This document shows positions 10,716-24,265 of a stretch of 64,000 nt of DNA, in pieces. Both the position numbers and the translations under genes were made by a program. Below the pieces are notes generated by a model, which saw only the letters and a program-made list of their open reading frames with translations, ran no database searches and had not been told where the DNA came from. Source of the DNA: Setaria digitata (Eukaryota > Nematoda > Chromadorea > Rhabditida > Setariidae); the NCBI GenBank assembly GCA_003640385.1, contig RCAB01000008.1, positions 519,876 through 583,875 on the forward strand, given 5' to 3'. Numbering within the stretch: the stretch's first letter is position 1; each line of letters starts with the position of its first letter.

Positions 10716-13700
10716 TCACATTTTGACAAACTCAAACTTAAAAAGCCTTTGGGCAAATTCGGCATCATCCATGTGAAGTTCATCTGCGTCTTGTCCATCA
10801 CCAATTGCAGATTCAGGTTCATTTGAGTACACTGACGAAAGATCTGATACATCATCCAACTTATCGTTGATACGATAAATGGCATTTGATGGAAGTAGAA
10901 AAGTGTCACCTTCAGCCAGAAAGTATTCTCCCGTATTACACATTGCCTAATACGAAAACGAAAATGCGTAACTGATAGTATCGATATTTTTTATAATTTC
11001 CCCTTATTCCAAAAAACCGCGATATTTCAGTCACTGCGATAACAGCTATATCAGAAATTTTCACTATGCTTGCAATAGACATCAACTTGAAAGTATTCCC
11101 TTCCAGTTGAGAGTTATGAAAATCATTTACCCAATCATATATTTAAAGTTTTACAAGATTTAAAAAATACCACTTCATAAAGAGACAGCCACCGTCTTCA
11201 AATAATAAAGAAATATACAGTCGAACCTCACTACACGAACAACCTTTTAGCAGATCTAACTAAGAAATGATAAGCACTCAGAAATTTATTTGTCCATTTT
11301 AGCGATCGACAGATATTAAAAAAATTTGCATCTGCAGACCATACTTCAAAGAATTTAGCATATTTTACTTGATGAAATATATAACATTTAAGCAAGATGT
11401 CTAACATTTCAGATGGAAAGTTCACTCTTGCTAGCGAAATTGAAAACAATAAGTGGATAGCTGGTAAAGTTGCTCAAAAATTAAACCAAATAAACTGAAG
11501 AGAAAAGTAGCAGAAAAAACAAAATTCAGACTCGAACTGTGAACAAGTGCTACCCTTGTCTATTTTCACAAGTGCAGTTCACAATTGTGCGACGTATGAC
11601 ATGGAAATGTTTTATATAGGAATAAAGCTTCAAAGCCAGCAGCATCCTCTAAACACACATCTTTCACTGACGAATTTTTTTGTCCACGACGAACTGATTC
11701 AATAAATCAGTGTCACGGTTCACCGAAATTTGTCAAGTTCAGTATTCGACAGGTTACACCTATTTGACATGCCTATCCTATCTTACTTTATTTTCATTCC
11801 GTGTTAAACTGGCAAATTCTTACCCCAAATTAAATTAGATAGTCACATAGATTAAAAGCACCGGAAAAATTGAACGAACAGATAAGTAAAAACTGATAAA
11901 AATCTTTTAAAATGATAGATCCGGGACCTTTTCTCCAATTAAAATATTTGAAACACGCATGCTTTCGATGCCAAACATAGCGGGATCACATGGACAAAAC
12001 CAGTACACTGGAAAACTATACAATCAGATTACCGTAGGCTTTTCTACAGAACTTTTCTTGTTCCCCCAAACTAATTTTTAATTACGCACAAATTTGCTGT
12101 AACCCTTATCGGAAACTTTCTGCACATTAACGTATTCTCAAATCACACTATCATACATGAAAAACAGGATGCTTTACTTCTTTTCCAGAACGATCACATT
12201 ATTCAGAGCATCATTTGTTCAGTGATTAAGTAAGCCCAGTTGATTATATCACTCTGTTGGTGACAGATGCCTAACATAAGTTCTCTGAAATACGATTTTT
12301 TCAGTAATACTACAACAGCTCAACATTTGCCTCCGCTTTCACATGCCCAGCTCATACGCACCAGTAAGAAATCCAAACATGAAAATTCTGAAAACACAAA
12401 AAATCTTGGCGGAGCAAGGAATAAACAACTCCCATCTACTTTTAGTAAAATCGCTAAATGAAGCATCAATCACCAGAACATTATAATAATGAGAGGCGAG
12501 ACAGTTTCCAATATCAATTTTTCTTCATACAAACTCTACCTTCAATTTCCGATTCAAACTTTACCTTACCAATATGTTCATGAACTATCACGAATCCTAT
12601 CAAAATAATCATATATATGACGTGACTTTACATTATGGCACGCACTAGATCAGAATATAATTCTCTTTCACTAGTTTTTCTTGGTTAATAAAATTCATCT
12701 AACCTATCTTAATTGCCAATCAGCTTTAGTTTTAATTTCAAGAAAACAAGAAAATGGATATGTAAATCAATAACCAGTATTCTGTGAAACTAGGGCAAAA
12801 ATTTGAACAATCGATGAGATAAATCTGAAAATGATTTTGGGGAATTTTTGCAGCTAGTCAAGATGGGAAAATAAATAGGATCTATGTTCTGGTTATATAT
12901 GAACGTAAAAATAAAGCTTGGAAACCTCTGGTTGCTTTAATCATGCATATTATAATCATAAATATGTAGTAATTGCTACCCTCAAATAAACAAGTTGAAC
13001 AAATCGATGGCAGGGATCATAATTTTAAAAATTTAGTAAGAAGTAAAAACAAAATAACTATTAGGAAGAAATCAAACTCAATAAAGATTGATGATACCAA
13101 CAAATAATTTGACGCAGTTAATCATAAATTATTTCTTTTACGTTCCTCCTCATGTTCAACGTAACAAGAAATCCTTAAAAATTCAGGAAATAAATTTAAA
13201 ATTTCCAGGCAATATGAAGTAAAATAGCACCAAAACAAGATTTCAGACATTGTAACAAATTAGGCAATCACTATTATCACTAATACAATTATCATTACCT
13301 TATCGTCAGCAATGATATCTAATACAACAAATAAAATGACAAAGTGCACTTTGGCGGTCACATTTCCCGCATGAAAATTTATAAAAATCTTTTAAAAATA
13401 GAGGACCCTTGTTCCAGTGAATTTATAAAGACAAGGGAAAATTTCGGACATATAAAATGAATCGTAGAGGTAAATAACTTAACAGATACGAAAACAAAGT
13501 AATGCCGTTTCTAGGAATATTAAAATGTATATATATATATATATATATATATATTTTTATATTTCAAAATTATATATATATATATAACTTTGAAGAAAAT
13601 ATTTAGGGCAAACTTTTCAAATCCTTGTTAATTTGATCGAAATGGTGAGACTATTTTATTTTATGTAGGAACACTAAAATCTGAACTCGATATATAAGTA

Positions 13701-13939
13701 GGTTTGATCCAAAAAGTACAAGTGAAATGACTTTAAAATTTTTTGTAATTTTAAGAAATTAAGCAGTGTACCAGTGTTACGAAGAAGGCTAGCAGATATT
13801 GATAAAAACGGATATCAGCGTCAGATGAATCGTTCCACTGCTTCACTGGAAAAAAAAATGAAAGCAGCAATGACAATGTTCTACAATGTTCAATAAGTAA
13901 TTGTTTCATAGTGATGTGCTTATCAAAAGCCTCAAACAT
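10716..13939 (-). CDS. Possible unrecognised gene, scattered exon candidates
   Basis: Four separate minus-strand segments look coding and sit behind acceptor-like sites. 13751-13850 reads KQWNDSSDADIRFYQYLLAF and then a hydrophobic stretch. 13312-13400 reads NFHAGNVTAKVHF followed by a hydrophobic run ending ADDK at a GTAATG donor. About 11925-12020 reads YWFCPCDPAMFGIESMRV. 10716-10945 reads NTGEYFLAEGDTFLLPSNAI, then an acidic tail (DGQDADELHMDDAEF) ending FEFVKM and TGA at 10716. Two membrane-like segments plus an acidic tail would fit a small membrane protein, but phases between segments were not established. They could also belong to different genes. No family recognised. Confidence 0.25.
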
Positions 13940-14650
13940 GCTCAGTTTATGGTTGTGTTAGCAACTTCTTTGCTAAATGTCCACTTTTCTCGACGAAAAA
14001 AAACTTCACAGTGTCTGGAATATACACCATAATGTAACGAAACATTAATCTAAATTCACGTACCAAGAATTTCCATTCTTCAGAACTACTGTTAGTGAGT
14101 TAAAGTTACTTTATATGCGATTTATGAATTATGAAATGCATTCATCTGTTTTAAGGCAAACCTTCTGTTTTAAAATTTTTGAGAGCATTCTTTTTTTTTC
14201 AGTACTCTTTTATGCTAAAAATGACAGAATTAACTATAATTACTGTACCCGGAAAATAAAAAGACCAGATCACTTTCCTAATTTCTAGCACAAAAAAATC
14301 CACTGATTCTTATCAACAAAAAAACAGTGAAGATACGGAAGAGAAGCGTAAGACTAGCGTATATCCTTAGCTAAACGCTCGTTTACAGTCTTAAAAAAAT
14401 GCCGTTTAAAGCTAAATTCCCTCGAAAAATCTGCAGGCACACATTTTCAGAATTTTTTTTTTTCTTGGAGAAATCAACAGAATCTACAGAAATATTACAC
14501 GCATTAGATACTACAGATAAGAATTGGGAAACTTTAAGACTGACAAAATTTTTCTCATATTTAGAAGAAAAATGTTACTAATCCAATATTTCTAATAGTC
14601 TAATATTTTTCATTAGAAGAACAGATGCCCACTTTGGAAGACCTACAAAT
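10950..14650. other. Gene-poor, AT-rich stretch with isolated exon candidates
   Basis: Apart from the three minus-strand exon candidates described separately, this stretch shows only short open frames, A/T runs and an AT microsatellite. It may hold long introns of a minus-strand gene or the 3' flank of the RalGEF gene. Confidence 0.4.
13528..13586. repeat. AT dinucleotide microsatellite, interrupted
   Basis: An uninterrupted AT run of about 27 bases is followed by TTTTTATATTTCAAAA and a second AT run of about 17 bases. Confidence 0.9.
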
Positions 14651-17600
14651 TTATAAATAACCGCTACTCCATCGCAGTAAATTGCACCGCTTCATTCTGT
14701 TCAATTTTTTAGTTGATGGTGCAATGCCACCTGACACTGCCTCGCGCTCTGCGTCACTTTTTCGTCGTAACACAAAATTCAACATTGTTGATGTCGGATC
14801 TGGTGCAACAGCATAATATGGATTGCATTTCTCTGGCAAACAAAATTCACCTAAATGAAACAGATTTGGATTTCAGGAAAATTGAAATCTCATATCTAAA
14901 CAGTCAAGTAAAAGTGATTCTAAAAATCACGGAAGAGGAATGAAAAGTTATAGAGAAAAATGTAAAAATCTTTCACAAATTAAAGCCAAATTAAAAGCGT
15001 CTATTAAATATCAGTGGTACCTGTTGCAAAGTTACTACTTATCTGTGACTGAAATCTAATTCAAGTGAGTGTCAGTTTTGTACAAACAGAATATTTGAGA
15101 TCTTCATGACCTCCCATTGTTATTTAAGTGATTTAAAAAGAGGTATGAGGCAACTAAGGCTAGATGAATATTGCAAATATAAAAAATTTAGAATCTCTGA
15201 AGTCTCTAATCCGAATTCTGAAGCACATATAACAAAGCATACATCCATCAGGTAGAAGCTGAACAAGACAGTATTCCGAATGATCACCACAAATAAGATG
15301 TTTTTCCAAAATTCTTTCGATTAATTGCGCCATCCTATCACCATTTTCGATCTGAAAATATGATTTACTGACTAGTACCCGAGAATCCATACAATTCACA
15401 CAGAATTATTGCTACACTTGTAATGATTCCACAAACCTTACTTTAAATTACATCTCCTCATAAATTAGACCAATTTATTAAACCATACCTTAATGCACTT
15501 GTAATTAGCAGTTCCTACATCATTCTTCAGTGTCTCATCTAAAGCAATACGGGCAAGATGAAATGGTGTTGTTTGATGTAATGAACTTCTCAAAATATAT
15601 GCATTTGATGATGTTTCCGTAGTCTGCAACGATAAAAATAGCACAATCTATGCATGCACAGCCTTATTATGCAAGAGTTAAAAAAAAACTGCGTTTCAAC
15701 AGCTCACCCTTGCAGTGTCATTAATCTTCTTGGAAAAAATGCCTGAACGCTCTGAGCAAGACGTAATGTCATTACTGACTGGTGTTCTGCTTCTCGGAAG
15801 TGAATTTTTCTGAAAGAAGTTAAAATACAGCTACTGCCATACAAATGTAGACTCTACCTTCTACGAAAATACTTCATATATGTTTGACCAGTACTATCCA
15901 AACTCAGTCCTACGCGAAAAGAGATCAGGACTAACTACATTCCCATTAGAATTCAACGAAGTATGAGCAGAGGCATCACTCGATTGATGCTTCCTGTCCC
16001 AACAACCACTTGTTGACCGTCGATGCGAAAAAGCCGTACTAGGGCTGAATTCACTACCTGAAAATCATTGAAAAGACTCGTCTCTAATTTTTTTTCATTT
16101 ATTTTCAAAGTTAATTCTTTGAGTTTCACTTTCCTTAATAATTTAGTCGGACTGAAGTAAGGCAACCTACCTTTCCAGAAAACTGCACTGGCTGGCGTCG
16201 AAGGAGCAGTAAATGAGCGTGAAGAAACGATACCAAAAGGACTACATGCGGTTATCAATGTCTTTTCGGCAAACGGTTTAGTAACAGTCTGAAACCATAA
16301 ATCTTCAGCTGCAATGCCCGAATCATTAGATATTTGGCCGCTGTCGTTTGGATTTTCATCTGTACTCATGCCAGATATTAGACGTGACAGTGTATGCCTG
16401 AAAGCAAGTTATATCTATGGCTAGTCAGTTTATATCATAGCTCCTTGCTATTGAGTGATTTCTTTAAAAAGTATTTATTATGGAAATTAGATATAAAGGT
16501 GATGTTCAATGAAGTAAACAACAGTATTTGCCACTTTTCTTTCATAACAAATCTTTGCATTTTCAATGGATGAACACTCAGATCTTCAAAGTTAAACTTG
16601 ATCTAAGCTTCAGACTCTTCCAAGAAAGTATAGAAGAGAAATGGTGATGTAAGTGAAGTCCAAGGTCTGAACATAAGATCCGTTACTGGTGGTGGATCGT
16701 TATGTTAAATTGGTGCCAATGTTTTTGCCGAGGCATAAAGTGCCTTGCGTAGGAATATCGACTGGGACTGAAAGGCTTTTTACAATAATGAAAGAAAAAG
16801 CAAAGGTAAACAATTTTAAAAAATTTAAATCTGGAATTTATTGACTTTATTTGAATGTGCGTTCAAAAAATACGCAATTTCTTGTGGCTTCTGCGCAAAA
16901 AAAGTTGGTAAGGGAGAGGATGAAAATTTATCGGATGCTTTGGGACTTTTGCTTTATAAATAGATTCTCATTGACAACAAGTATGAAACGATAAGGGATG
17001 AAAATAGATCCAAGGAGAATAAACAATGAAAAGATTCCGGAAAAGGAAAAAAATATCTTAGAAAATCAAGCAAGCAATTAAAACTAAAAATCGGCAGATC
17101 TTTATTCTTCCGGAACAACAAAGACTGCACTGTTAATTAGGATTTACTGGAATTCAAAGAAATAAAAATCTAGAACCACATTTTTCTTTAAAAGCAATAA
17201 CTTTAGTATAAAAAGAAACTAATATACAAAATTTAGTTCAGTATATTTAATTCTCAGGACACCAAAAGCTTATTAACATAAAATAAAAATGAACTACAAG
17301 TATGGAAAGATCAAAGTCGTCATGTATCATCCAATAATCTGGAGTACTACTCTAATACCGTAGTTATGTTTACTACTAAATGAACGGGGAAGCTACGACA
17401 CTATAGAGATGGTAAGTCCAGTGTCTCCAAAACAAATAGAGATTGGTTTCATCTTTAGTGTTATTTTTGTTCTTCTTTTTTTTTTCTTTTAAATCTTCTT
17501 TCATCAATTATAAATAACTTCTTATAATGTTGTATAAATATGCTATAGTTTTCCTTAAACAGGAAAGAGGCAGTCATTATCCATGTTATCCAAAAATTCA

Positions 17601-20600
17601 AATAAGCAGGGACAAGAAATCGAGAAAAAGAGAAAGAGAAATGATGAGTGAGGAAGAGATGGCTAAAAGAATTTTTCTGGGTGGTGGAGAAAAAATTAAA
17701 AGAATTTTATTGTAAAAAGTATTAGTATTGTTGGAATTCATTATTAAATTCATAACCAATCAACATGGACTATATTATGCTATATTTTATTTTCGAGGGT
17801 GAGGATTAAGTCGTTCTTTGCTCTGTTACTCCAAAGCTTGAATATTTCAAATTAATATCACTGCTACCATAATAGATAAAAAAAAAAAAAGATAAAAGAT
17901 AAAAGCGAACAAGTCTTTTGTTTTGCTTTAGCAGGAAAAAAAAAAGAAAAAAAAACCGGAGACTTAAGTTTGTAATTAGTGACTTCCCCAGACTCCCAGA
18001 TTATACAGTCAAATATCATCATTAGCTCTATGGCTTCCTTTTAATTACAGAGCCTCTTGACGAGGAAATGGGTTTCTCAAAGATGTTTCAAAAAAAAAAA
18101 AAACCTAAAATGAAGCATTTCTTTTCAGTACCGTTGTACAGAACCAACGAAAGCCTCACATTTTTGACACTTGCCTTGGTCGAAGTCCTTTCGATGAATC
18201 CGGTTGATTAGTTGGTAACTCCACTTCTAACGACCTTACAAAACTGGAAATGGTTTGATTTAAACGTTTAAAAGGCAAAACAGCTACAGTCACGCAGTCT
18301 CATGGCAATCAACAGTGCCGGATGACTTCATTTTTCAAGGGATAATTCTGCTTATTCGATTACCTCTCAAAAACCGACCACTAATGCATGCAATTTCTAT
18401 GAATCTTGGCATTCCGTAAAGTTATATGAATGAAAAATAACGGAAAATGTAAAATTCAAGGCTGAAAATGTTTTTTTCTTGAATATTTTAGAAAGATTCC
18501 CTGCATTCTCAATTCCTAATAATAGAAAAATAACAGCTTTTGACCTTGGTTACATATACCAGACACTATAAAACTAAAATCTATGCGCTCTGGACTTTGA
18601 CATCATATGTTAGTACGAACCAATTACATGAAATAAAATCGAAAAAACACGAAATATCCAATAAGAATTACTGCAATAAATTTGGATACTAATGATAATC
18701 ACACGTAGAACCACTTAACGACATGCAGTATATGATGATGATAGAAAACTCATATCTTTTGGCTAGGCTGCAAGATATGGTAAAAATTTTATCTTCCTCT
18801 ATGAAATGAATGACCACGAAAGACAAAAGCTAACATTTAAACCAACGGGAAATAAGATAACTGAGAATTCATTATTACCTTAAGCAAGATAACTGAATAT
18901 CGAATTTAGTCTTTAACAGTTATAATAAAACTCAAAATCAAATAAATGAAACAAATAACCATTGATTTTCGTCCAGTGCTGGAAGGAAGCAGAACCATGA
19001 ACAGAATGCCATATCCATAGGAATTTTATAGGCTCGACAGGCAGATTGGAAAAGGCGAATTTTGGCAATGACTTCGAATTCCTTTCGTCGCTTTTCGAAG
19101 TTTATCAAGCCTTCTGAAAAAAAAAGAGTAAAAAGTAGTATCCAGAACTATAATTTATTTATTGAATATTAATAGAGCACTAGGAAAAGAGCTTACCCTC
19201 AGTGAAATCAGGATTGGCTTGATCAATCATGGAAAGATCGGTGAGAAAAGTACCCAAATAGGGCACTGTCCCTTGCGATTCAGCTAAATTGACATCACTT
19301 TTTGTTCTTCGGCAATTCTGAATAAGCTGTGGCCGTCTTAACGGTGACTTTTTTGCCGTACCTTCCTGAAAATAGAGGTAACTAAAATACATGCCGAAAA
19401 TTTTTGAAATCACTGGTATGAATACATTCATAAATCAAGACTGATCAAATATTTAGGAAAAAAAAAACAAACACATAAATCAAACTTCTTCGAGAATTTG
19501 TCTAGCGCGGCGTTCTTCGCCATCATCATCTGCATCAAATATTGATGCTAAATCACGAAACTGAGCCAAAGACGCACTGAAAAACAGCATATTTTCAATT
19601 AAATCAACTCTTGAAGGTATGATTTCTGGCCAATGTTTCTGTTTAACTTTTCTTCTAGCAAACAAAAATGTGTTAATTTCTCAGCACCCAAGAAACGTAA
19701 GCTTTCAGACGAAGTGATTTAGAACCTAGAAACTTGTGCCCATGTGGATTTCAGCCTATACACCGGCTCTGACTGAAGCGTCGATATAATTGCTTTTAGT
19801 GAAGAAAAATTTTTTAAAGCTCTCAGTTCCTGAAAGAAAAAGAAAATCTTTGTTGTAAAATAAAGAAACGTGAGCCAAGACACGGCAGTTTAGGTTTAGA
19901 AACAACAATGTTAAATTAGTGAGTTGATCAACCAAATCAATATTAATGTTCAAAAAACCCTTGCGACATCGATCCATTTCGAGACTATTTTTGCTCGAAA
20001 ATCAGGCCGACAGTCTGGAAGAACTATACTTGTCATCACTTTCTGAACAACTGCATTGAACTGAAAATGAACGACTTCATTCTGGATATGATATTAACAG
20101 GAAAGTTGATTGGACTCAATAGCTAGCACCATCATGCGATGCTACTAATTTTTCCAGAAAATGTGGCAATGGGAATTCATATGAGTATATTCATTTTTCG
20201 AGATTTCGCATCCAGTTTAAAACGATAAGTCACCCACACTAAGAGCATTAAAAACTTTCATAGCAGTGCTTATTCTGTTTTAGTCCATCCAATTTAATTC
20301 AAAATCACTATGCGATATTTCCAGGTATAAATTTAAAGCACCTGATCAATTGTTGCCTTTACAGTGCACACTGTTTCTGGTCCGCGTTTATGTCTCTTGT
20401 TCCATACACAACCTTGGCACTGCTGCGGTAACAACTCTTTAAACAATTCCTGTAAAAAGATATTGTGTGAAGAATATCACTACACAATCTTCTTTTTTCA
20501 TAGATCCAATTCTTTTTGGAATTGTTAACAGAAATAAATAATTTATAAAGCAAACGTCTTTTTCGACAAACTGGTATCACAAAAGACTTACAGCATCCCA

Positions 20601-22375
20601 AAATGTGAGCTGTTCAGCAATCTGTACACAATTCTCCTTCCCAATATCAAACATATTTGCCCTTTGTACACATGTATCGAAATCTGGTGCATCATAACCT
20701 GTGCTAAAGACATACTGCTCCATTGAAGGTATCTGCGCTATAAATTGAACATCAAAAATTTCATGATGATAGACAAAAAATCTACTCCAATAAGTTTTTG
20801 TGAATCTTCTGATAGCAGAAAAGGTTTCAGGTGTAAGTTTTGTGTGAGAAAAAGTGAATGCAGTGTTATGACTTTAATTATTAATTTATAACGGACGGGT
20901 TGAATGAGACACGGAAATGTGAAATAAGCTTACTATTTGCAGATTTTAACCAAAAAATATATATACCTAAATAACGCCCATCCATAACCTGACGCTTATA
21001 AGTTTCTCGTAACTGTCGAGCTTTCGTCCTAACATCGCTAATTTTATGAATTCTACCGAATTCCATCAATCGCATTAGTGTCGCAAAGTCGGCACTTGGC
21101 TCATTGAAATCTTCAGGATACATTTCCAACCAACACATTATTATAGAACGCACAGAGCTAAAATACCTCACTAAATATGTTTTAAAACTACAATATTTTC
21201 CTATCCTGTTCATTCTCGATCTGATATTTGCAATCTCATGATAAATTACTGTATATGAAAGCATACTGAAAGCACTCATAGCCACTGCGAGTTTTATTTC
21301 ATTTTACATAGTTATCTTTATACTTTTTAGACTACAACAACATAAACTACTGTGAGTGGCTCCTAAATAAGAATGATTAATAATGAATTAATCTTAACCA
21401 CTATTTTTAACTAGTCGCAGAGCGAAGCAAAATGCTCTCGAAGCATTTACAAAATACAACTACAGGTGTTCTATTATAAAGTGACAAAGGGAAAGTTGAC
21501 CATTGCAAGGTAATGGTTTTCGCCTTTCCAACTACCAACGAATTCATCTCAAGCGATACATAACGTTGAAGCAGAAGTTCGAGTACATTTGAACAAGTGG
21601 CGAAAGAACGATAAGTGGCAAAGAATACATTGAAATGTCTTGAATCCATCAACATATCATCGCTAACAAGGCACTCCTAAAAATCATAATTATTCAAATG
21701 CCGAATAGAAAAAAAAGCATCAGCACATATTTTATGTTTGCATTTCAAAATGTCTCACCAAACTACGGCTATTCTGTCTTCTTCATTCGGCAAACTTTCA
21801 AAGACTAGAAATATTATTCCCTTTTAAATTTTATTTTGGAAAGAGAAAGTCAAATCCAATCACGATCCCTTTTCATACATTTTTTGAGTGACTTATTCGC
21901 AAGCGAATGATTTCAGGAATAGCAAATCTAATGGAAGAAATCAAAACAGAGTGCTGTCTCAACTACTTAAGTGCCAAATATTCTTCGCTCCTTCATTCTG
22001 ATCCACTTTGCAAAAAACCTACAACAAGTTTCTCCAGTGTCCCAGCACGAATAACTCGCTCTCGAATGGTTTCCCAGTGTAAGCGATCCGATGCACTGTC
22101 TATTGAAAAACCATTTCGCTTCACGTCTGGTGTGTGGTCATCCTGAAAACATTCATGATACTGCAAGAAAAGAAGTGTGACGAAAAGAAAATTACAGTTT
22201 CAGGGACTTCTTCTGTATTTCATTCCTTCTAACCGCCAATTTTTAACCAGCCATCAAAAAATCGAAGTACCGAAGAATCGATGCTTGGTGGTGATACATA
22301 GCGGACTTTACGTAGATATATCGCGTAAGTTGCGTCCTCTAATTTCTCCTCGCCAAAATATTTCGCAGCAGTCAT
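14651..22375 (-). CDS. rgl-1: Ral guanine nucleotide exchange factor (RalGDS/RGL family)
   Basis: Activates Ral GTPases; in this family Ras binds the C-terminal RA domain. Eighteen exons close in phase: 22271-22375, 22023-22142, 21501-21676, 20989-21157, 20592-20732, 20342-20449, 19959-20060, 19726-19829, 19486-19576, 19197-19365, 18960-19113, 18175-18243, 16171-16397, 15939-16057, 15708-15809, 15489-15623, 15243-15351, 14651-14850, giving 799 residues. Ras[31 protein letters not shown]. Catalytic CDC25 domain: [58 protein letters not shown]. Then a serine-rich linker, and an RA domain ending [19 protein letters not shown]. Intron 16398-18174 (1.8 kb) has a GC donor. The start ATG at 22375 has an upstream in-frame TGA; alternative first exons may exist near 23.3 kb. 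The junction at 21501 is the least certain. Confidence 0.92.
16398..18174 (-). other. GC-AG intron in the RalGEF gene
   Basis: The exon ending CCAAG at 18175 is followed by GCAAGT, the standard consensus of GC donors. Only this junction joins in phase to the next exon at 16397 (reading PR-HTLSRL); the nearest GT, three bases on in CAAGTG, would break the frame. The intron is the longest in the gene and shows no other supportable gene inside. Confidence 0.75.
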
Positions 22376-24265
22376 TTCATTCGTTCAAGCACCGATCAAA
22401 GTGATTCCTAAATTGAAAACTATTGTACAAGTACTCAACAAGAGATCCCTGGAGAGCATTAAAAGATAGAGAATTCACAGGTATGTCTGTACCTTGCTCT
22501 CATCCACTACTACTCAGCTTGTCGTTGAGCAATGCGACGACTAGCCATCTGAAAATAAAAATTAAATTAAGTATCCCTAGAAAGAAGGTGAGGAACAAAT
22601 CGCCTAACAGATATAATAGTCAGCAGAGAGTTACCTTGACCGCTGACTGATGAACTAAATGACTCCCGAGAATGGCATTAGGAACTCCCGGGGCCACCTC
22701 TAACACCTCCCCTATTAACCAATGCATTCACTGTTGCCAAATTGAACCACCCATCTCCACAACCACCTCATATACTTTAAGTCACATCAATCTTTATCGT
22801 CTCTCATTTTGTAATGTTTTTTCAGTTTTCTATATCGTCCTGTTGCAGCAAGCAATTATTCTCTTCAGGTTCTCTTAAATTCTAACAATATTTCATTTCC
22901 GCATTCCTTTATGTCTGAAGCTTCCCTGATTATAACGCTGTTTCCTAATTGGTAGATGAAACAGCACCCTTGCTGCTTCCAAGAGTCAACTTTCCAGCGG
23001 TTAAAATTATACAGAGAGGGACGGGACTGTGTTGTTAACGTGTGCTCCGCAGTACACTCTGGGGTATTACGTGAGAGGGACGTCGTGTCTCACGTGAGAA
23101 GACAACACAACAATGTTCATTGGAAGGAATACTTGATTTTTTTTGACTGTCTAACAAGCAGAAAGACGGCCTTTTACTAGAAAAGTTGTTCTCTCTCATT
23201 TCCTTTTTGATTGCCACCAGCAGCGCCAGTAATTCCAGGAATCTGCACCAGGAAGTAGAACATTTGGAAAAGATACAATCTTCCCGTCATCCTGAGAATA
23301 AGTAAGACTACGCATGAGCTGCTGAAGTCCCACATATCGCTTCATTGAGGAACCTAGATTTCAGTATACGAGCTGTATAAATAAATTGCATTAGCTGAAT
23401 CACGACAATTTTCGATAGATATTTCACTTAATGAGAATATCAAGATTCCACTGAATCCGTAATGACTGTGCGAAAGCGCACTATACGTGCTTCACTCTGC
23501 TACATCGACCTCGTCAGATCTGAATGATACCATCTTAAACGTACCTTTGATTACAGCTCCACTAATAAATGATGAAATTTAGTAAGAATTCATTTATTCC
23601 GACCAACTTCCTATATATTCTCTTCGAGAAAAACCTGAGCAGTAAGAGATACCATATGGGCGAGCTGCACGACTGACTCCAGCGACAATGGCGATAACAA
23701 ATTCGTGCTGCGTGTGACACCATCAACAGCAAACAAAACCACTACCGATCTGACTCGGCTTATGTGAAGTTTGGTCTGATTCGCACTTAATTTCATTCTC
23801 AGTGGTGGCAGGATGACTTCAACAAGTCTTTTTCTCGAAGAAACTTCTGATACTAACAGATGGTATATTCGCTGCACATAGTGAATCTTTGTCATAAAAT
23901 GGAAATTACAACTCTTCCCAAAACGATACAGAGAAAAGAATGAAATTTATATTCTATAAACTTCACGACCACGGCGAGCTCCAACTTAATATGCAAACTG
24001 TGCACCTCCGAACTACAAAACCCAGACAAATTCACATTAGCCTTCCAAAGTCAAGCCATCTAAATCTTTTTTAGTAAAGGAGTAGATACCCTCCGACTAT
24101 AACAGCATAATTCCGAGGCCTATTTAAACTTTTTTTAGAAGTTGCTTTGTCGAGAAAAATGAATCCTTCCATGTATTCCAAACAAAGATTAATAGTTAAT
24201 TTACATATATCAATAACAACAATTTAATGTTACAAAGTTAACAACAAAGAATAAACACAATTTTA
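22376..24265. other. 5' flank of RalGEF gene with possible alternative exons
   Basis: Between the RalGEF start and the RPS11 stop no gene can be fixed. Two minus-strand segments look more coding than the background. About 23228-23355 reads MKRYVGLQQLMRSLTYS and then DDGKIVSFPNVLLPG, with a GTGCAG donor candidate. 23611-23895 is a 94-codon open frame of raised GC content. Either could be an upstream or alternative first exon of the RalGEF gene. I found no phase-proof join. Confidence 0.3.

Noticed and set aside
13528..13586. AT microsatellite considered as a possible mobile-element or hairpin signal
   Set aside because: A simple dinucleotide run with no flanking inverted repeats or target-site duplication.
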